This document shows, piece after piece, positions 22,946 to 33,253 of a DNA stretch of 64,000 bases (its first letter is position 1; every line of letters starts with the position of its first letter). The notes beneath the pieces were generated by a model, which saw nothing but the letters and a program-made list of their open reading frames with translations, made no database searches and was not told where the DNA came from. Where the stretch lies: contig JAQJAX010000011.1 of assembly GCA_031310005.1 (NCBI GenBank), forward strand, positions 1-64,000, written 5' to 3'. The position numbers were made by a program, and so were the translations under genes. The DNA comes from Dactylellina haptotyla (lineage: Eukaryota; Ascomycota; Orbiliomycetes; Orbiliales; Orbiliaceae).

Positions 22946-23818
22946 TTTTCTTATAAATATACTATTTAATTACAATATATTATTAATTTTTTTAATTTTT
23001 ATATATTTGTCGCACTAAACGCGAAAATATTTAAAATTAATTTTTAAATAGGAATATACTATATTAATTATTAAGTTATTTTGAATATTTGTTAAAATAA
23101 ATGATATTAAAATTTTTAATTATAATTATAGTTTTATAAAAAATTGTATATACTCTAAATATATATATGTTAAAAATAAATAAGAATTTATCTTCAAATT
23201 AATTAAAGCAAAAGCCTAATAAATTAAAATCGCTTTTTGCCACAATCATCACCCTTAATATCACCAACCTATAACTATGTAACTAATAATAAAAAAAAAT
23301 AATTTAATAAATATTATTTACTTTTTAAAGGAACAACAACAAAAGGTTGAATATAAGAATTAATATATAAAAACTAAATTTTATTTTTACTTATTTAATT
23401 ATAACTACTTTAAATTAATGTAAAGCATAAAATAAACTTGAAAGTTAAAATTAAAAATTTTAAAAGGCCAGATAAATAAAAATTTTACCTATATAACCTT
23501 ATATAATTAAAATTTAATAAAAATAACCTTTAAAGTCATTTATGGATAAAAAATTATTAACCAAAAGTATTGGAATTATCAGCTGTTTCAGAAGTTAGTA
23601 GTATATATTATATTATTCTACTATTATTAATTATAGCTTTAATTTACATTATTTTTCCTAATTCTTATGGTGTTAAATAATCTTTAATTTTCATTATTTT
23701 TTCTAATATTTCTGGTGTTAAATAACCTTTGGTTTACATTATTTTCGTTATTTGATCTCAATAATTAAAATCCAAAGATTTTATTCCAAAAATTGGATAT
23801 AGAAATATAAAATAAAGA
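22946..23818. other. nad4 3' spacer with motif copy and tandem repeat
   Basis: It holds GGAACAACAACAAAAGGTTG at 23330-23353, the 3'-flank motif in the correct sense for nad4. At 23637-23755 there is a 45-bp tandem repeat of about 2.6 units. On the minus strand each unit encodes a 15-residue phrase (GYLTPEILEKIMKIK) similar to the C-terminal helix of LAGLIDADG proteins (HLTLEGLEKIL), so it is probably a homing-endonuclease remnant that has been multiplied. Confidence 0.55.
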
Positions 23819-25303
23819 TTAAGAATAATTTGCATCAAAACTATAAATTAAAGTTGAAACAGAATAATGTAAACCATCAAGAATTAAGGCAGGATATATA
23901 CCTAATATAACAGTAAAAGCAACAAGAGTTAATAGAATAGTAAATTCTCTTTTATTAAGATCAGAGAAATTATAAGTAAAATGTCTACTTAGACTACCAC
24001 CAAATGCTACACGATTATATAAATATATTGTAAAGGCTGCAGATAAAACTATAGAAGAAGAACCTAAGGCACCTAGCAGTGGTAATCTTTCAAATGCACC
24101 ATAAAGAGACATAAATTCCCCAACAAAATTAATTGTTAGCGGAGTTCCCATGTTTCCGAGAGCTAAAATAAATAAAAGAATTGAGAATAGAGGCATAGTT
24201 ACAGTCATTCCTCTATATAAAGAAACTAAACGAGTATGAGCTCTATCATATAAAACACCACCCATGCAAATAAAAAGACCAGAAGACACAAAAGCATGAC
24301 CCAGACCTAAAAGAATAGCACCTTCAATACCTATAACTGAATTACTAAAGGATCCCAGAATATAAACAGCAGCATGAGCAACTGAAGAATATGCCACTAT
24401 TTCTTTAAAATCAATAGTTCTAAGAGTACTTATAGAAGCGTAAATAATTGTAATAACACAGTATGCAAAAACTAATGGTGTATAAATTAAACAAGCTTTA
24501 GATAATATAGGTAACATTAATCTATAAATACCGTAAAGACTTAATTTAAGCACAATAGCTGCTAAAATTACACTACCTCCTAAAGGAGACTCGACATGAG
24601 CTTTAAGAAGTCAAAGATTAAGAAAGATAAATGGTGTCTTAACTGCAAAAGCAATAAATATACCTATAAATAAAAATTTTTGAACGTTAAATTCAAAAAG
24701 AGTTTTAAATAATCCATCAAAATCTGTAGTACCCATTAAAGAAGACATAGTTAATATAGCTAATAGTAAAAATAATGATCCTAATAATGTATATAAGAAT
24801 AAATAAAAACTTGCTCTTACTCTTTCATTTGATCCAAATAATCCTATTAGTATAAACAGAGGAGGAAGAATACTTTCAAAAAATATATAAAATAAAAATA
24901 CATCTAATAGTAGAAAAACAGCTAATAATAATGTTTCTAATAATAATATTATTATCGCATAAGCTCTTACAGTTACTTTTATTGAACTTCAATTAGATAA
25001 TAATGCTATAGGTGTAATTATTGTTGTTACTAACACAAAATATATTGATATTCCATCTAGCCCGGAATAAAAATCACAAAATTTAACTTTATCAAAATCT
25101 TGTAAAAATTGAAAATGATTAAGACTAAAATCATAAAAAATTAAAATTATTAATGAAATTATAACATTTATTATAGATGTTGTTAAAGCTATTATTTTTA
25201 TTTCCATATGATCATTAAAAAAAAATTTTTGAAATGCAGCTGTAGATAGGCAAATTACTCCAGATAAAGGTACAAAAAGTAAAAGTAAAGTTAAGATAAA
25301 ATT
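23819..25303 (-). CDS. nad4: NADH dehydrogenase subunit 4
   Basis: One uninterrupted frame of about 494 codons (UGA as Trp) ending at 23819. Conserved pieces in order are ILTLLLLLFVPLSGVICLS, FESILPPLFILIGLFGSNER, FLNLWLLKAHVESPLGGSVI with the antiporter-like proton channel lysine, LKLSLYGIYRL, VAYSSVAHAAVYILG and the C-terminal GIYPALILDGLHYS. It is a complex I membrane-arm subunit that pumps protons. No ATG is found: the frame opens after a TAA at 25304-25306, so the start is probably a non-ATG codon (ATC at 25297 or TTA at 25294) or lies in an unseen small exon. No intron was found. It is about 300 bases from atp8. Confidence 0.93.
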
Positions 25304-25523
25304 TTATTTAAAATTAAAAGATTTACGAATCTACCGGAATAATCCTGCAGTTTATTGTAACACACATTCAGAAGAATAAGCTATTCAATTATATATAAGT
25401 CATATTTACAATTGTAAAACAAAATCAATAAAAACCTTAGATAACCCAAGCAGTTACTGCTATAAAGCTATAATAATAAAAACAATAAAACAGCAACCAG
25501 GGCCGTGTCACAAAAAATATTCA

Positions 25524-25550
25524 TTGCGCGCTAAATATATTAACGCGCAA
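25524..25550. repeat. GC-capped hairpin
   Basis: TTGCGCG and its complement CGCGCAA flank a 13-base AT loop. It belongs to the GCGC-rich hairpin class also seen at 39679-39711, near 41115-41155 and near 4245. Confidence 0.7.
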
Positions 25551-25606
25551 AATACAAAGGTTTTTTAAAATGGTACTAATTAAGTATAAAATTTAAGTGG
25601 TAAAAT

Positions 25607-25753
25607 TTAAATTATATTTAAATATGTTCTAGTTATAAATGTCCTAACTATATGAGGTAATATAAACTTTGAAAATGTGTAAATTAATATTAACAAAATA
25701 ATAAATACATAGCTTACTTGATTAATAAAATAGAATGGCACTAATTGAGGCAT
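25607..25753 (-). CDS. atp8: ATP synthase subunit 8
   Basis: The ATG at 25753 opens MPQLVPFYFINQVSYVFIIL and the 48-residue protein ends RTYLNII at TAA 25607. The MPQLVPFYF start, single membrane helix and basic C-terminus (HIVRTFITRT) are diagnostic. It is part of the ATP synthase stator. It is short and easily missed. It lies between nad4 and orf110 on the same strand. Confidence 0.93.
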   Translation of the reverse strand: MPQLVPFYFINQVSYVFIILLILIYTFSKFILPHIVRTFITRTYLNII

Positions 25754-25769
25754 AATATATTAATATCAT

Positions 25770-26365
25770 CAACTTGACAGTTTTATAAATTAGATATTTA
25801 CCTATCTTGCCACATTATGCAGCTAAATTATAAATTATTAATCGAATCTTAAAACCCGATTATAAATAATAATATATAATTATGGTATATTTATTCCACT
25901 AAAGCTTATTTTGTTTTTATTTATATATATTTTTATTAAAACACATATTTTATCTCAAAACTTTACATTTAATGGCCATAAAATAAATAACCCAAAAGGT
26001 AATATAATAAAAATTATATTTTGTATAATTATAATAAATAAATACAAAATGATAACTATTATTAATTTTAATAACTTTATAACGTAATTGTGTATTAATT
26101 CTTTATTTAATATTCTTATAATAAAAATCCAAGGTATCATCACTATACTAAATCGTATAAAATTATTAAATGTTAAATTTCCAATTTTATACTCTATTAA
26201 TAATAATAAATCATATCTAAAAAAATAAATTAAACACCATATAAAGATATAATAGCCAAAAGGTTTATTTAACAAATTTCGTAACATACTATTTTATTTA
26301 CAACTTGACAGTTTTATAAATAAAATATTTACCTATCTTGCCACATTATGCAGCTAAATTATAAA
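25770..26365. repeat. direct repeats of about 60 bp flanking orf110
   Basis: CAACTTGACAGTTTTATAAA followed by ATATTTACCTATCTTGCC and ACATTATGCAGCTAAATTAT occurs at about 25770-25835 and again at 26301-26365, with a few differences. The copies bracket orf110. The first lies directly upstream of the atp8 start, so insertion of the ORF probably came with a duplicated atp8 leader. Confidence 0.8.
25955..26287 (-). CDS. unknown hydrophobic protein of 110 residues
   Basis: The ATG at 26287 opens MLRNLLNKPFGYYIFIWCLI. The protein has about three predicted membrane segments (YIFIWCLIYFF; FSIVMIPWIFII; VIILYLFIIIIQNIIFIILP) and ends WPLNVKF. No family was recognised. The ORF sits between two direct repeats of the atp8 leader, which suggests insertion. 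It uses only common AT-rich codons. Confidence 0.5.
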   Translation of the reverse strand: MLRNLLNKPFGYYIFIWCLIYFFRYDLLLLIEYKIGNLTFNNFIRFSIVMIPWIFIIRILNKELIHNYVIKLLKLIIVIILYLFIIIIQNIIFIILPFGLFILWPLNVKF

Positions 26366-26439
26366 AAAATGGAATTTTAATATAAAAAAATATTCTCTTC
26401 TATTCGCTAAATTTAAAAATTACTAATTAAAAGGTTTAT

Positions 26440-27071
26440 TTATTAAAAATTAAAATATATACATTTTTGAACAATAAAATATACGGGAATTCTTAAAAAG
26501 TAAAATTGTCTATATGCATATTCAGTCGGCCGTAGGACCCATTAATAAAATAACAACAAATATCGAATAGGAGAATTAAATTTTTTATATTTAAACTAAT
26601 ATAAAATTATAAATTGCCTGTTGATGCTGTACTTCTGATCAAAGATTTCGGCCTTGACGTTTAGCCCTGGCAAGAGAAGTATCAATTATTAGATATAACC
26701 TAAAATAAGGTAAAAGGAACGTTATTCACATCAGTTAAGTGTCCTATATATCACTTAGACTTTAGATAGATATTACAACGTTTCCTTCTTGCGAGTGACG
26801 TAGGCAAGTTATTAAATCTATACCTGGAACATTTAAATTTTCAGGTTTATAGCTAATAACGATTGATATATAACTAAAGGAACTTCAACAAAGGAAGAAT
26901 AAAAACAAAAATTTTTATTTGATATTTTATTTACCAAAGAATTTTTTATAACAAATAGGAAACAATTGAAAAATATATATCATGTAAATATTATAAAATA
27001 ATAGAAAAAACAAAAATATAAACTAATTAAGCAAAAACACTAACAAAATAAGAATTTTTTACATAGTTTAT
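26440..27071. other. cox2 3' spacer with GC-richer folded segment and motif copy
   Basis: The segment 26618-26820 is richer in GC and has pairing potential (TTGCC with GGCAA; AAGGAACG with CGTTTCCTT) but no identified class. At 26817-26848 is a diverged copy of the end of the reading frame at 27072-27376 (KPENLNVPGI versus KPEKLNVPGI). GGAACTTCAACAAAGGAAG at 26879-26901 is a 3'-flank motif variant in minus sense, about 500 bases after cox2. Confidence 0.5.
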
Positions 27072-27376
27072 TTATATACCTGGAACATTTAATTTTTCAG
27101 GTTTATGGAAGTAATGTATTATATCTTTTATATAATCTAATCCATACAATGTTTTTATTACATCAGTATTAGACATAATAATTCTATTAACAACCAAAGA
27201 ATTAGGTTGTTTAATTAAAGAATTATTAGGTAAAGTATTATATTTAATTAATACATTTTTTTCAAGTTTTGTTAAAAAATCATTAGTTGTAACATAAGTT
27301 CTAGTTGTTACTTTACGGGATATGAAATACGAATTAGTACATTTATTACAAATAAGACTATTAAACAAAGTACAAA
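27072..27376 (-). other. open frame downstream of the cox2 stop
   Basis: On the minus strand, after the cox2 TAG, a different frame is open to TAA at 27072. It ends NTDVIKTLYGLDYIKDIIHY then FHKPEKLNVPGI. The last ten residues recur in degraded form at 26817-26848, so this stretch was once duplicated. It overlaps the end of cox2 in another frame and has no own ATG outside cox2. It may be the tail of a lost element. No function is assigned. Confidence 0.3.
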
Positions 27377-30300
27377 CTATTGTTCGTTTAGTCAAGTTAG
27401 GAATTTTTCTATTGAAACTGATTGAATTACAATTGGCATAGAACTGTGAAGGATACCACATATCTCACTACATTGACCATAGAAAACCCCTTCTCTGTTT
27501 ACAAGAGTAGAACATTGATTAAGTCTTCCAGGATAAGCATCAAGTTTAAGGGCTAACGCTGGTACGGCAAAGGAATGTATAACGTCAGCGGCTGTGATAA
27601 TGAAACGAATATGAGTTAATTCTGGAACTATTACACGATTATCTACTTCAAGCATTCTTAAAGCACCATCTTCTAAATCTTCTTCTGGTACTATATAAGA
27701 ATCATATTCTATGTTTTCATTATCATCATTTACGAAATCCACGTATTGGTAGCTTCAGTATCATTGATGCAAGAATTTGTATATTCTCACCGATTGTACA
27801 TTAAGCATAAATTTATTAATTAAAATAATTTACACCCACAAATGACCCAATCTGTGGCAGTATTTTATTACTGACAATCTTGTATTATTATTTAAGCAAT
27901 ATAAATAATAATATTTAATTGTTTGCATTTGCATCGCCAAAGAAATATAAATATTTCTTAAAGAATCCTGTCGGAAACTTAGAGATAAATAAATTAATAT
28001 AATTCATTATATACTTTTATATATATAATAATAAAATATAACTATTTAAATCACGACTATCGTTAATATTAAAAAAATGTTAAGACTAAATTTTACATTA
28101 GTTTATAAGCCTAACTTGTAATACATTGATGAATGTAAATAAGGTAAAATAAGATTTCGCAAGGATGGCACAGATGAACTTTTTATGTAAAGAGAATATT
28201 GGCCAATAGTTTCTATTTTTTGAATAGTACAGTCTAGATTATATTTTCTTTTGAATATTTCAGCTAAAAGTTGTACTTCTTCTAGTTTAAAATTATTTGT
28301 AGCTATTCTTACCCCAGATTTAGTTCAACCTCCATCATCCATTATAAATATTGCTAATGCTAATGGAGTTATATATTTTTCTATATTTGGACTTATTACT
28401 TTTTTACCCTTTTTATAAAACATTTGATGTAATCAGTTAAAACTTCTGAATGTAAAAGTGTTAAATTCATATCCAAAATAATTTTTTTGTTCTCCTTTTT
28501 TTATTGTTCTAGTGTACATTCTAGGTTCTAAGTTTGAACAGTAACCTCTAGTATAGAAAAATTCATACAATCAAAATAAATAATCTTTATGAACTATACT
28601 TTGTCTATAACAAAGTCTTGTACCTTCTACAGATCTTTTATTAGCATATCCATCTCCTAGTAATGAGCCCACTATAACTGATATAACATCTTCACTATGG
28701 GGCCCTATACGATTACCAGCTCTTACCCTAGTATGGAAATTAGAAATTTTACTTTGTATAGACATAATATTTTTATTTTTACATGTTACTAATGAAAAAA
28801 CTAAATTAATCTTTTCAATATAATTTAATATAAACGATTTGGGGCCATCTAAAAGACCCTCAGCAAGAATAGACATAGCAGGATCGGCAACTTCATCCAT
28901 AAGGTATAAAAGTTTGAATGATGGGAATGCGATTAAAATTAAAATAATAGCGGGAGTGATTGTTCATATTAGTTCGATAACTGTCGATTTTAGACTTTTT
29001 TTTTTATTCGGGTTTATATATTTTCTTGACATTATTTTTAACATATTGATTCAACTGATTATTAATTTATTTAACTGAAAATTTATACTTATTTTTAAAT
29101 ATTTGACCAGATTTTATATACTTCATAATTGTACTTCCACTAGCTCCTAAAAATTTTCCTGCTCTTCTGGCTGAAGTAAAATTCCCTATGAGTTTAAAAT
29201 TCTCTTTATCTAACTTTTCATATATATTAACGGAAGTTCCATACTTAGAGCTCATTAATAATTTAGTTTCTTCAGAGAATTTTCTACCTAAAGCTTTTTG
29301 TTTAATTAATTCTTTAGTTTTTTCACTATGTATTTTACCAAATAAATTATTCTTTTCTCCTAATTTTTTTTGACTCATAAGCTTTTTAGTTTGCTCACTC
29401 AACTTATTTCCATATCAGTAAGAATTTTCTCCTTTATACACTCCTTTTAAAGCTTTACTAATTTTATCCTTAATCTCTTCAGAACGAATTAATACTAATG
29501 AAGAACCAGCTATTTTTTCAATATTATAAACAGGATTTAAGTTATCAAAATAATATTGTTCTCTAACAGTTAAATCAACTTTATCACAATACTCTAAAAT
29601 AGTTAAAGAAAAATAAGAATAATCGTATTTAATAAGAGCTCTACTAATTATATATTTTGATCTTTTAAGGTAAGCAGTATTAAAATAATTTAAAAATCTG
29701 TTATAAAGGTTTTTAGATTGTCCTATATAAAAATCTTTAGTTACTTTATTAGTAAGCATGTATATTCCTGGTTTACCTTTATTGTCATTTAATATTTTTT
29801 TTTTTTAATGATGCATATTAAGATAAACTATCATCTCTTTATTTTTATCTAAAGGATTGTTAATTTTAATAATTTCAGTCTCGGCGTCCGCCTCCTTGTT
29901 GGATAATACCTTAATTAAAATATCATCGCGAAGCGATGGCAAATTACTATAATGCCTTGAAAACATAAGTGAGTTTATAACGAATAAATTTCGTCCCATC
30001 GAAGAAAACAAATTTGTCTGATAAATATATATATTAAAAAATATATATTTTGGACTATCTCTTTATTCATCAAGTTTCACTCGATGAAACGATCACACGC
30101 ATAGTCTCTGAGGATTCATTGAGTAACCTCAATGTTTTACCTGCTGATTACATTTTTGTTTAACAAATGCTTCCCAGCATATGGTGAATTTATACGAAAA
30201 TATTTTAGTAATTATCAATTAAATATCGATAAATAAATATTTATTTTTAAATATTTTACGCAGGCACTTTGTTATACCATGATTTAAATATTTGTGTGAG

Positions 30301-31842
30301 ATAGGTGATCTTTTATTAGAATAATTTCTAATTACAGATGCTAACACTCAACCTACACCAAATAAAATTGTAACTAGATAAAACATAATGTTATCATGTA
30401 ATTCAACTAATCCCTCCATTTGCACGGTTATCATATTTATCATACATATAATAATAAAAACATATCTAAAATATAATAAAAATTATATATTAAATTTAAT
30501 GATTTATTCCTGTATTCATTCCACTCTTTATCTGGCGAATTTTATTTAAACCTTCCTCATTTAAATGACCCTTTTTTTCCATAATTTCGGCTATTATACA
30601 AAAATCTTCAAAATATTTATATTTTATACCTAATATTGGATATTTAAAAAAAAATGGTATAATTTTTTGAGTAATATCAGAAAATTTTGTTACCTTAAAT
30701 ACTATTGCATTGTCGGAATGTTTAAAAACTATTCCACAATTTAAATATTTAACTAAACTTAATATTAATTGTTTATCCCTAAAATGTTGATTTATTTGAA
30801 ATACTAATTCAACTGAAAAACCTAATCTATGAGTGTTAGATTTTTTTATTCTCACTAATACACAACCCTCACCGCTAGCGAACCCAGATAATCATTGAGG
30901 ATCAGGTATGAGAATATTATCCACTTTATATTCAGGTCTTTTAATCGGTTTAATTTCAGAAAAAGCTGCTTTAAGTTGATCAGATAAACCCTTATTCATA
31001 GAGGCTTTTATTGCTACAATTTTTCGTAATCCTTCTATAGTTAAATGTTCTTTTAAAAATATTAAATTTAATGCTTGTTTAAATAATTCATAATCACTTA
31101 ATTTTTGAGATATTAAAGGATATTTATCAAAATGATCAATAATAAATTTTAAATCTTTTATTGAATTTACACTAAATTGAATAGATTGTGCATTGAGTCC
31201 CCCTTTACTTATAATTCCCACACCAAGGCTATTTTTAATATATCTTAATAAAGCCTCATCTTTTTGATGTAAATTAATTTGAAATTTAGGTTTAACAGCT
31301 CAACCTACATTAAGTTCTTTATTTTTAATTATAACTAATGTAAAGCAGCCTTCTGCATCAGAAAAACCAGATAAAAATCAAGGATCAATAATTAAATTTT
31401 GTTTTTCACTTTGTGGAGTAGCTATGGAAGAAAATCATTTTACTTTATTATTAAATTGGTTAGACGGAATTTTGACTAGATAGTTTTTTTTTAAACCCAT
31501 TAGAGAATATCTTAATGTATTAATATTTACATAATTTCCATAATCTCTTTGTACTTTTATAGTATTATATACTAATTTAGTTCCGCGATATTCCATTGCT
31601 TTTTCAATTATGAATTGGGTTATTACTATACATGAATTATAAAACCATCAATCATATTTATTTCTAATATGACACAGTACCAATAAATTTAGGATATTTC
31701 CGGAATTTGAAAATTTTTCCCGTTTAGATAATTTTCCTAATAATATTATCATAACAGGAGCAGCACTATCTTGGAAATAAAGACCTCATGGTCTAGGGGC
31801 ATCACATTGCAGATATACGTTTTTAAATAAAATATTTAACAT
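27377..31842 (-). CDS. cox2: cytochrome c oxidase subunit 2, four exons
   Basis: Exons on the minus strand are 31842-31753 (MLNILFKNVYLQCDAPRPWG, LYFQDSAAPV), 30422-30276 (QMEGLVELHDNIMFYLV to ISHKYLNHG), 28984-28856 (TVIELIWTITP to DEVADPAMSILAEG) and 27769-27377 (HQWYWSYQYVDF to SIEKFLTWLNEQ). They join to 253 codons in frame, which supports the borders. The CuA site is complete in the last exon: HSFAVPALALKLDAYPGRLN, FYGQCSEICG and LHSSMP. The protein accepts electrons from cytochrome c in the inner membrane. The three introns carry a LAGLIDADG, a GIY-YIG and another LAGLIDADG gene. The 3'-flank motif lies at 26879-26901. Confidence 0.96.
28104..28855 (-). CDS. LAGLIDADG endonuclease in cox2 intron 3
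   Basis: Read in continuity with cox2 exon 3 (after SILAEG), the frame continues LLDGPKSFILNYIEKINLVF. It has SVIVGSLLGDGYANKR (first LAGLIDADG helix), GTRLCYRQSIVHKDYLFWLY, and AIFIMDDGGW (second helix) and ends HSSMYYKLGL at TAA 28104. Two motifs make a monomeric site-specific DNA endonuclease, often also an intron maturase. One UGA is read as Trp. It appears intact and is expressed as a fusion with the upstream exon. Confidence 0.9.
29067..30011 (-). CDS. GIY-YIG endonuclease in cox2 intron 2, with a frame change
   Basis: The core reads KPGIYMLTNKVTKDFYIGQS with the GIY and YIG elements, then NLYNRFLNYF and the catalytic REQYYFDNLNPVYNI. NUMOD-type DNA-binding repeats follow (SEETKLLMSSKYG; SARRAGKFLGASGSTIMKYI), ending FKNKYKFSVK at 29067. 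A 68-residue upstream frame starting at 30011 ends at a 12-base A run near 29806-29817, where a shift of one base would join it, so either that run has slipped or the protein starts inside the intron at about 29759. One UGA Trp codon lies near 29412. Confidence 0.75.
30496..31596 (-). CDS. LAGLIDADG endonuclease in cox2 intron 1
   Basis: The minus-strand frame (UGA as Trp) carries an N-terminal intron-type segment (MEYRGTKLVYNTIKVQRDYG), first motif WFLSGFSDAEGCFTL, a central [20 protein letters not shown], second motif WLSGFASGEGCVLV, and a matching GHLNEEGLNKIRQIKSGMNT end. This is the common two-motif LAGLIDADG architecture of about 300 residues. It appears intact. The ATG at 31596 or a later start can be used; an in-frame link to exon 1 was not confirmed. 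Confidence 0.85.
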
Positions 31843-32434
31843 TTTTAAAGTTTATTATATTTTAGTTAAGTTAATTATTTACACTAATTTTTTTATTTCA
31901 TCCGGGCACGATGATACATAGTGAGCTGTAAGCTATAGTATTAGATAAGAATAATCTTAAGAGTAAAAGTTTTAAGCTATTTTTTTTTCTATTGGCAATC
32001 TTTAAACTAAACAATTAGGGAGATAATAAATAATGCTCATTTTATTAATTAAAAGTGAGTATGCACTATGAAGTAATTTTAAATTAATTAAAATTTACAT
32101 CAGGAACAATAACTAAGATTGAATAATAACAAAAAAGATTGAATTATTATAAAGAATTTTAATAACTAAAAAATATTTATTTTTTTATTTAAGATGACAA
32201 TGCTTAAAGTGTCGCGTGACTGCTAAGCTAGTGCAGCAGCGTTATTACGGGGAGGGGGAACGCAGCTTGCTGCGGCCTTGTCGCTATAAAACTAGGAAAA
32301 AAAATAATCTTAAAAGTTAATCAGATTTTAGTATATTTTAATTATTAGTAATTTTAGAAATAAATAATTAGTAAATATTCATAATATTAATTAAAAATGA
32401 GTATATACTATTATTTATATTTTTTCATTTAGTT
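31843..32434. other. spacer between cox2 and orf272 with a GC cluster
   Basis: It contains a GC-rich block at 32205-32290 with nested hairpins (CGCAGC/GCTGCG near 32262; GCTAAGCTAGTGCAGCAGC) and a run of GGGGAGGGGG. The 3'-flank motif variant GGAACAATAACTAAGATTG is at 32102-32124, about 310 bases downstream of orf272. Plus-strand AT-rich sequence elsewhere shows no gene. Confidence 0.6.
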
Positions 32435-33253
32435 TTATTCATTATTATCATTATTATTTGATTTATTTATTTTATTTATCTTATTTCTTTTTTTATTTAT
32501 TTCATCAATTGCCTCCTCTATATAATTTTCAGTTTCTGCTAAGTATACGCCATGTATAATCTCTTTATTGTTATTATTATTATTTTTTTTCATAATTTCA
32601 ATATCACAATTTGTATCTTCTACTCTTTTAATTATAAGATCTACTATTTTATTATGATCTTTTTTAATTTTTCTTAATTCTTCAGAATCTTCATGATTTA
32701 AAAAATATTTTTTAGTTATATTCCCTTTAAGAATTTCTTTTGTATTACTTTCCGTAAGAAATTCAACATCAAGCGATGTTTTTTTTGTAAATTCACTGTC
32801 AGAAGGTTTATCTTTTATAGGTCAAGCATAATTACTATCCTTTAAATCGTAATCCTTAGACTCTGTGGATACTTCGCTTGAATCGTCATCATCAGGTTCT
32901 ATCAATTCATTATCGTCTGAATCGTCATCATCAGGTTCTGCCATATAAACTTCAGAATGGATAGATTTATCAGATTCATTATCACTATAAAAATTATCAT
33001 TAGATTCTTCCGAGAAAGAAATTATTAATAAAAAAATAAATAAAATAATATAAGATAAAAGCGTATAGTATGCTCTATAAAATTTTGAAGTTGATTGTTT
33101 TTTTTGTTTTTGTTTATAAATTTTAATAATAATTAAAATTAAACTTGTAGTAATACCAAATAAGAATAAGAGAAATAATAAATTATTATATAAATAATAT
33201 ATTTGTATTGTAATGTAAGGATAAAAATAGTTCATTAAGTTATGTATAATCAT
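32435..33253 (-). CDS. unknown membrane protein of 272 residues, overlapping nad6
   Basis: The ATG at 33253 lies inside the last codons of nad6, so the genes overlap by 14 bases in different frames and are likely co-transcribed. Two membrane helices (LLFLLFLFGITTSLILIIIK; LLSYIILFIFLLIISF) are followed by an acidic region with a repeated EPDDDDS phrase (AEPDDDDSDDNELIEPDDDD). A UGA Trp follows, then a Lys/Glu-rich coiled-coil tail (ELRKIKKDHNKIVDLIIKR; NYIEEAIDEINKRRNKINK) to TAA at 32435. No family is recognised. The overlap and intact frame argue that it is a real gene. Confidence 0.6.

Noticed and set aside
22317-23018. Plus-strand ORFs in the tRNA cluster
   Set aside because: They overlap clear tRNA genes for Tyr, Met and His on the other strand.
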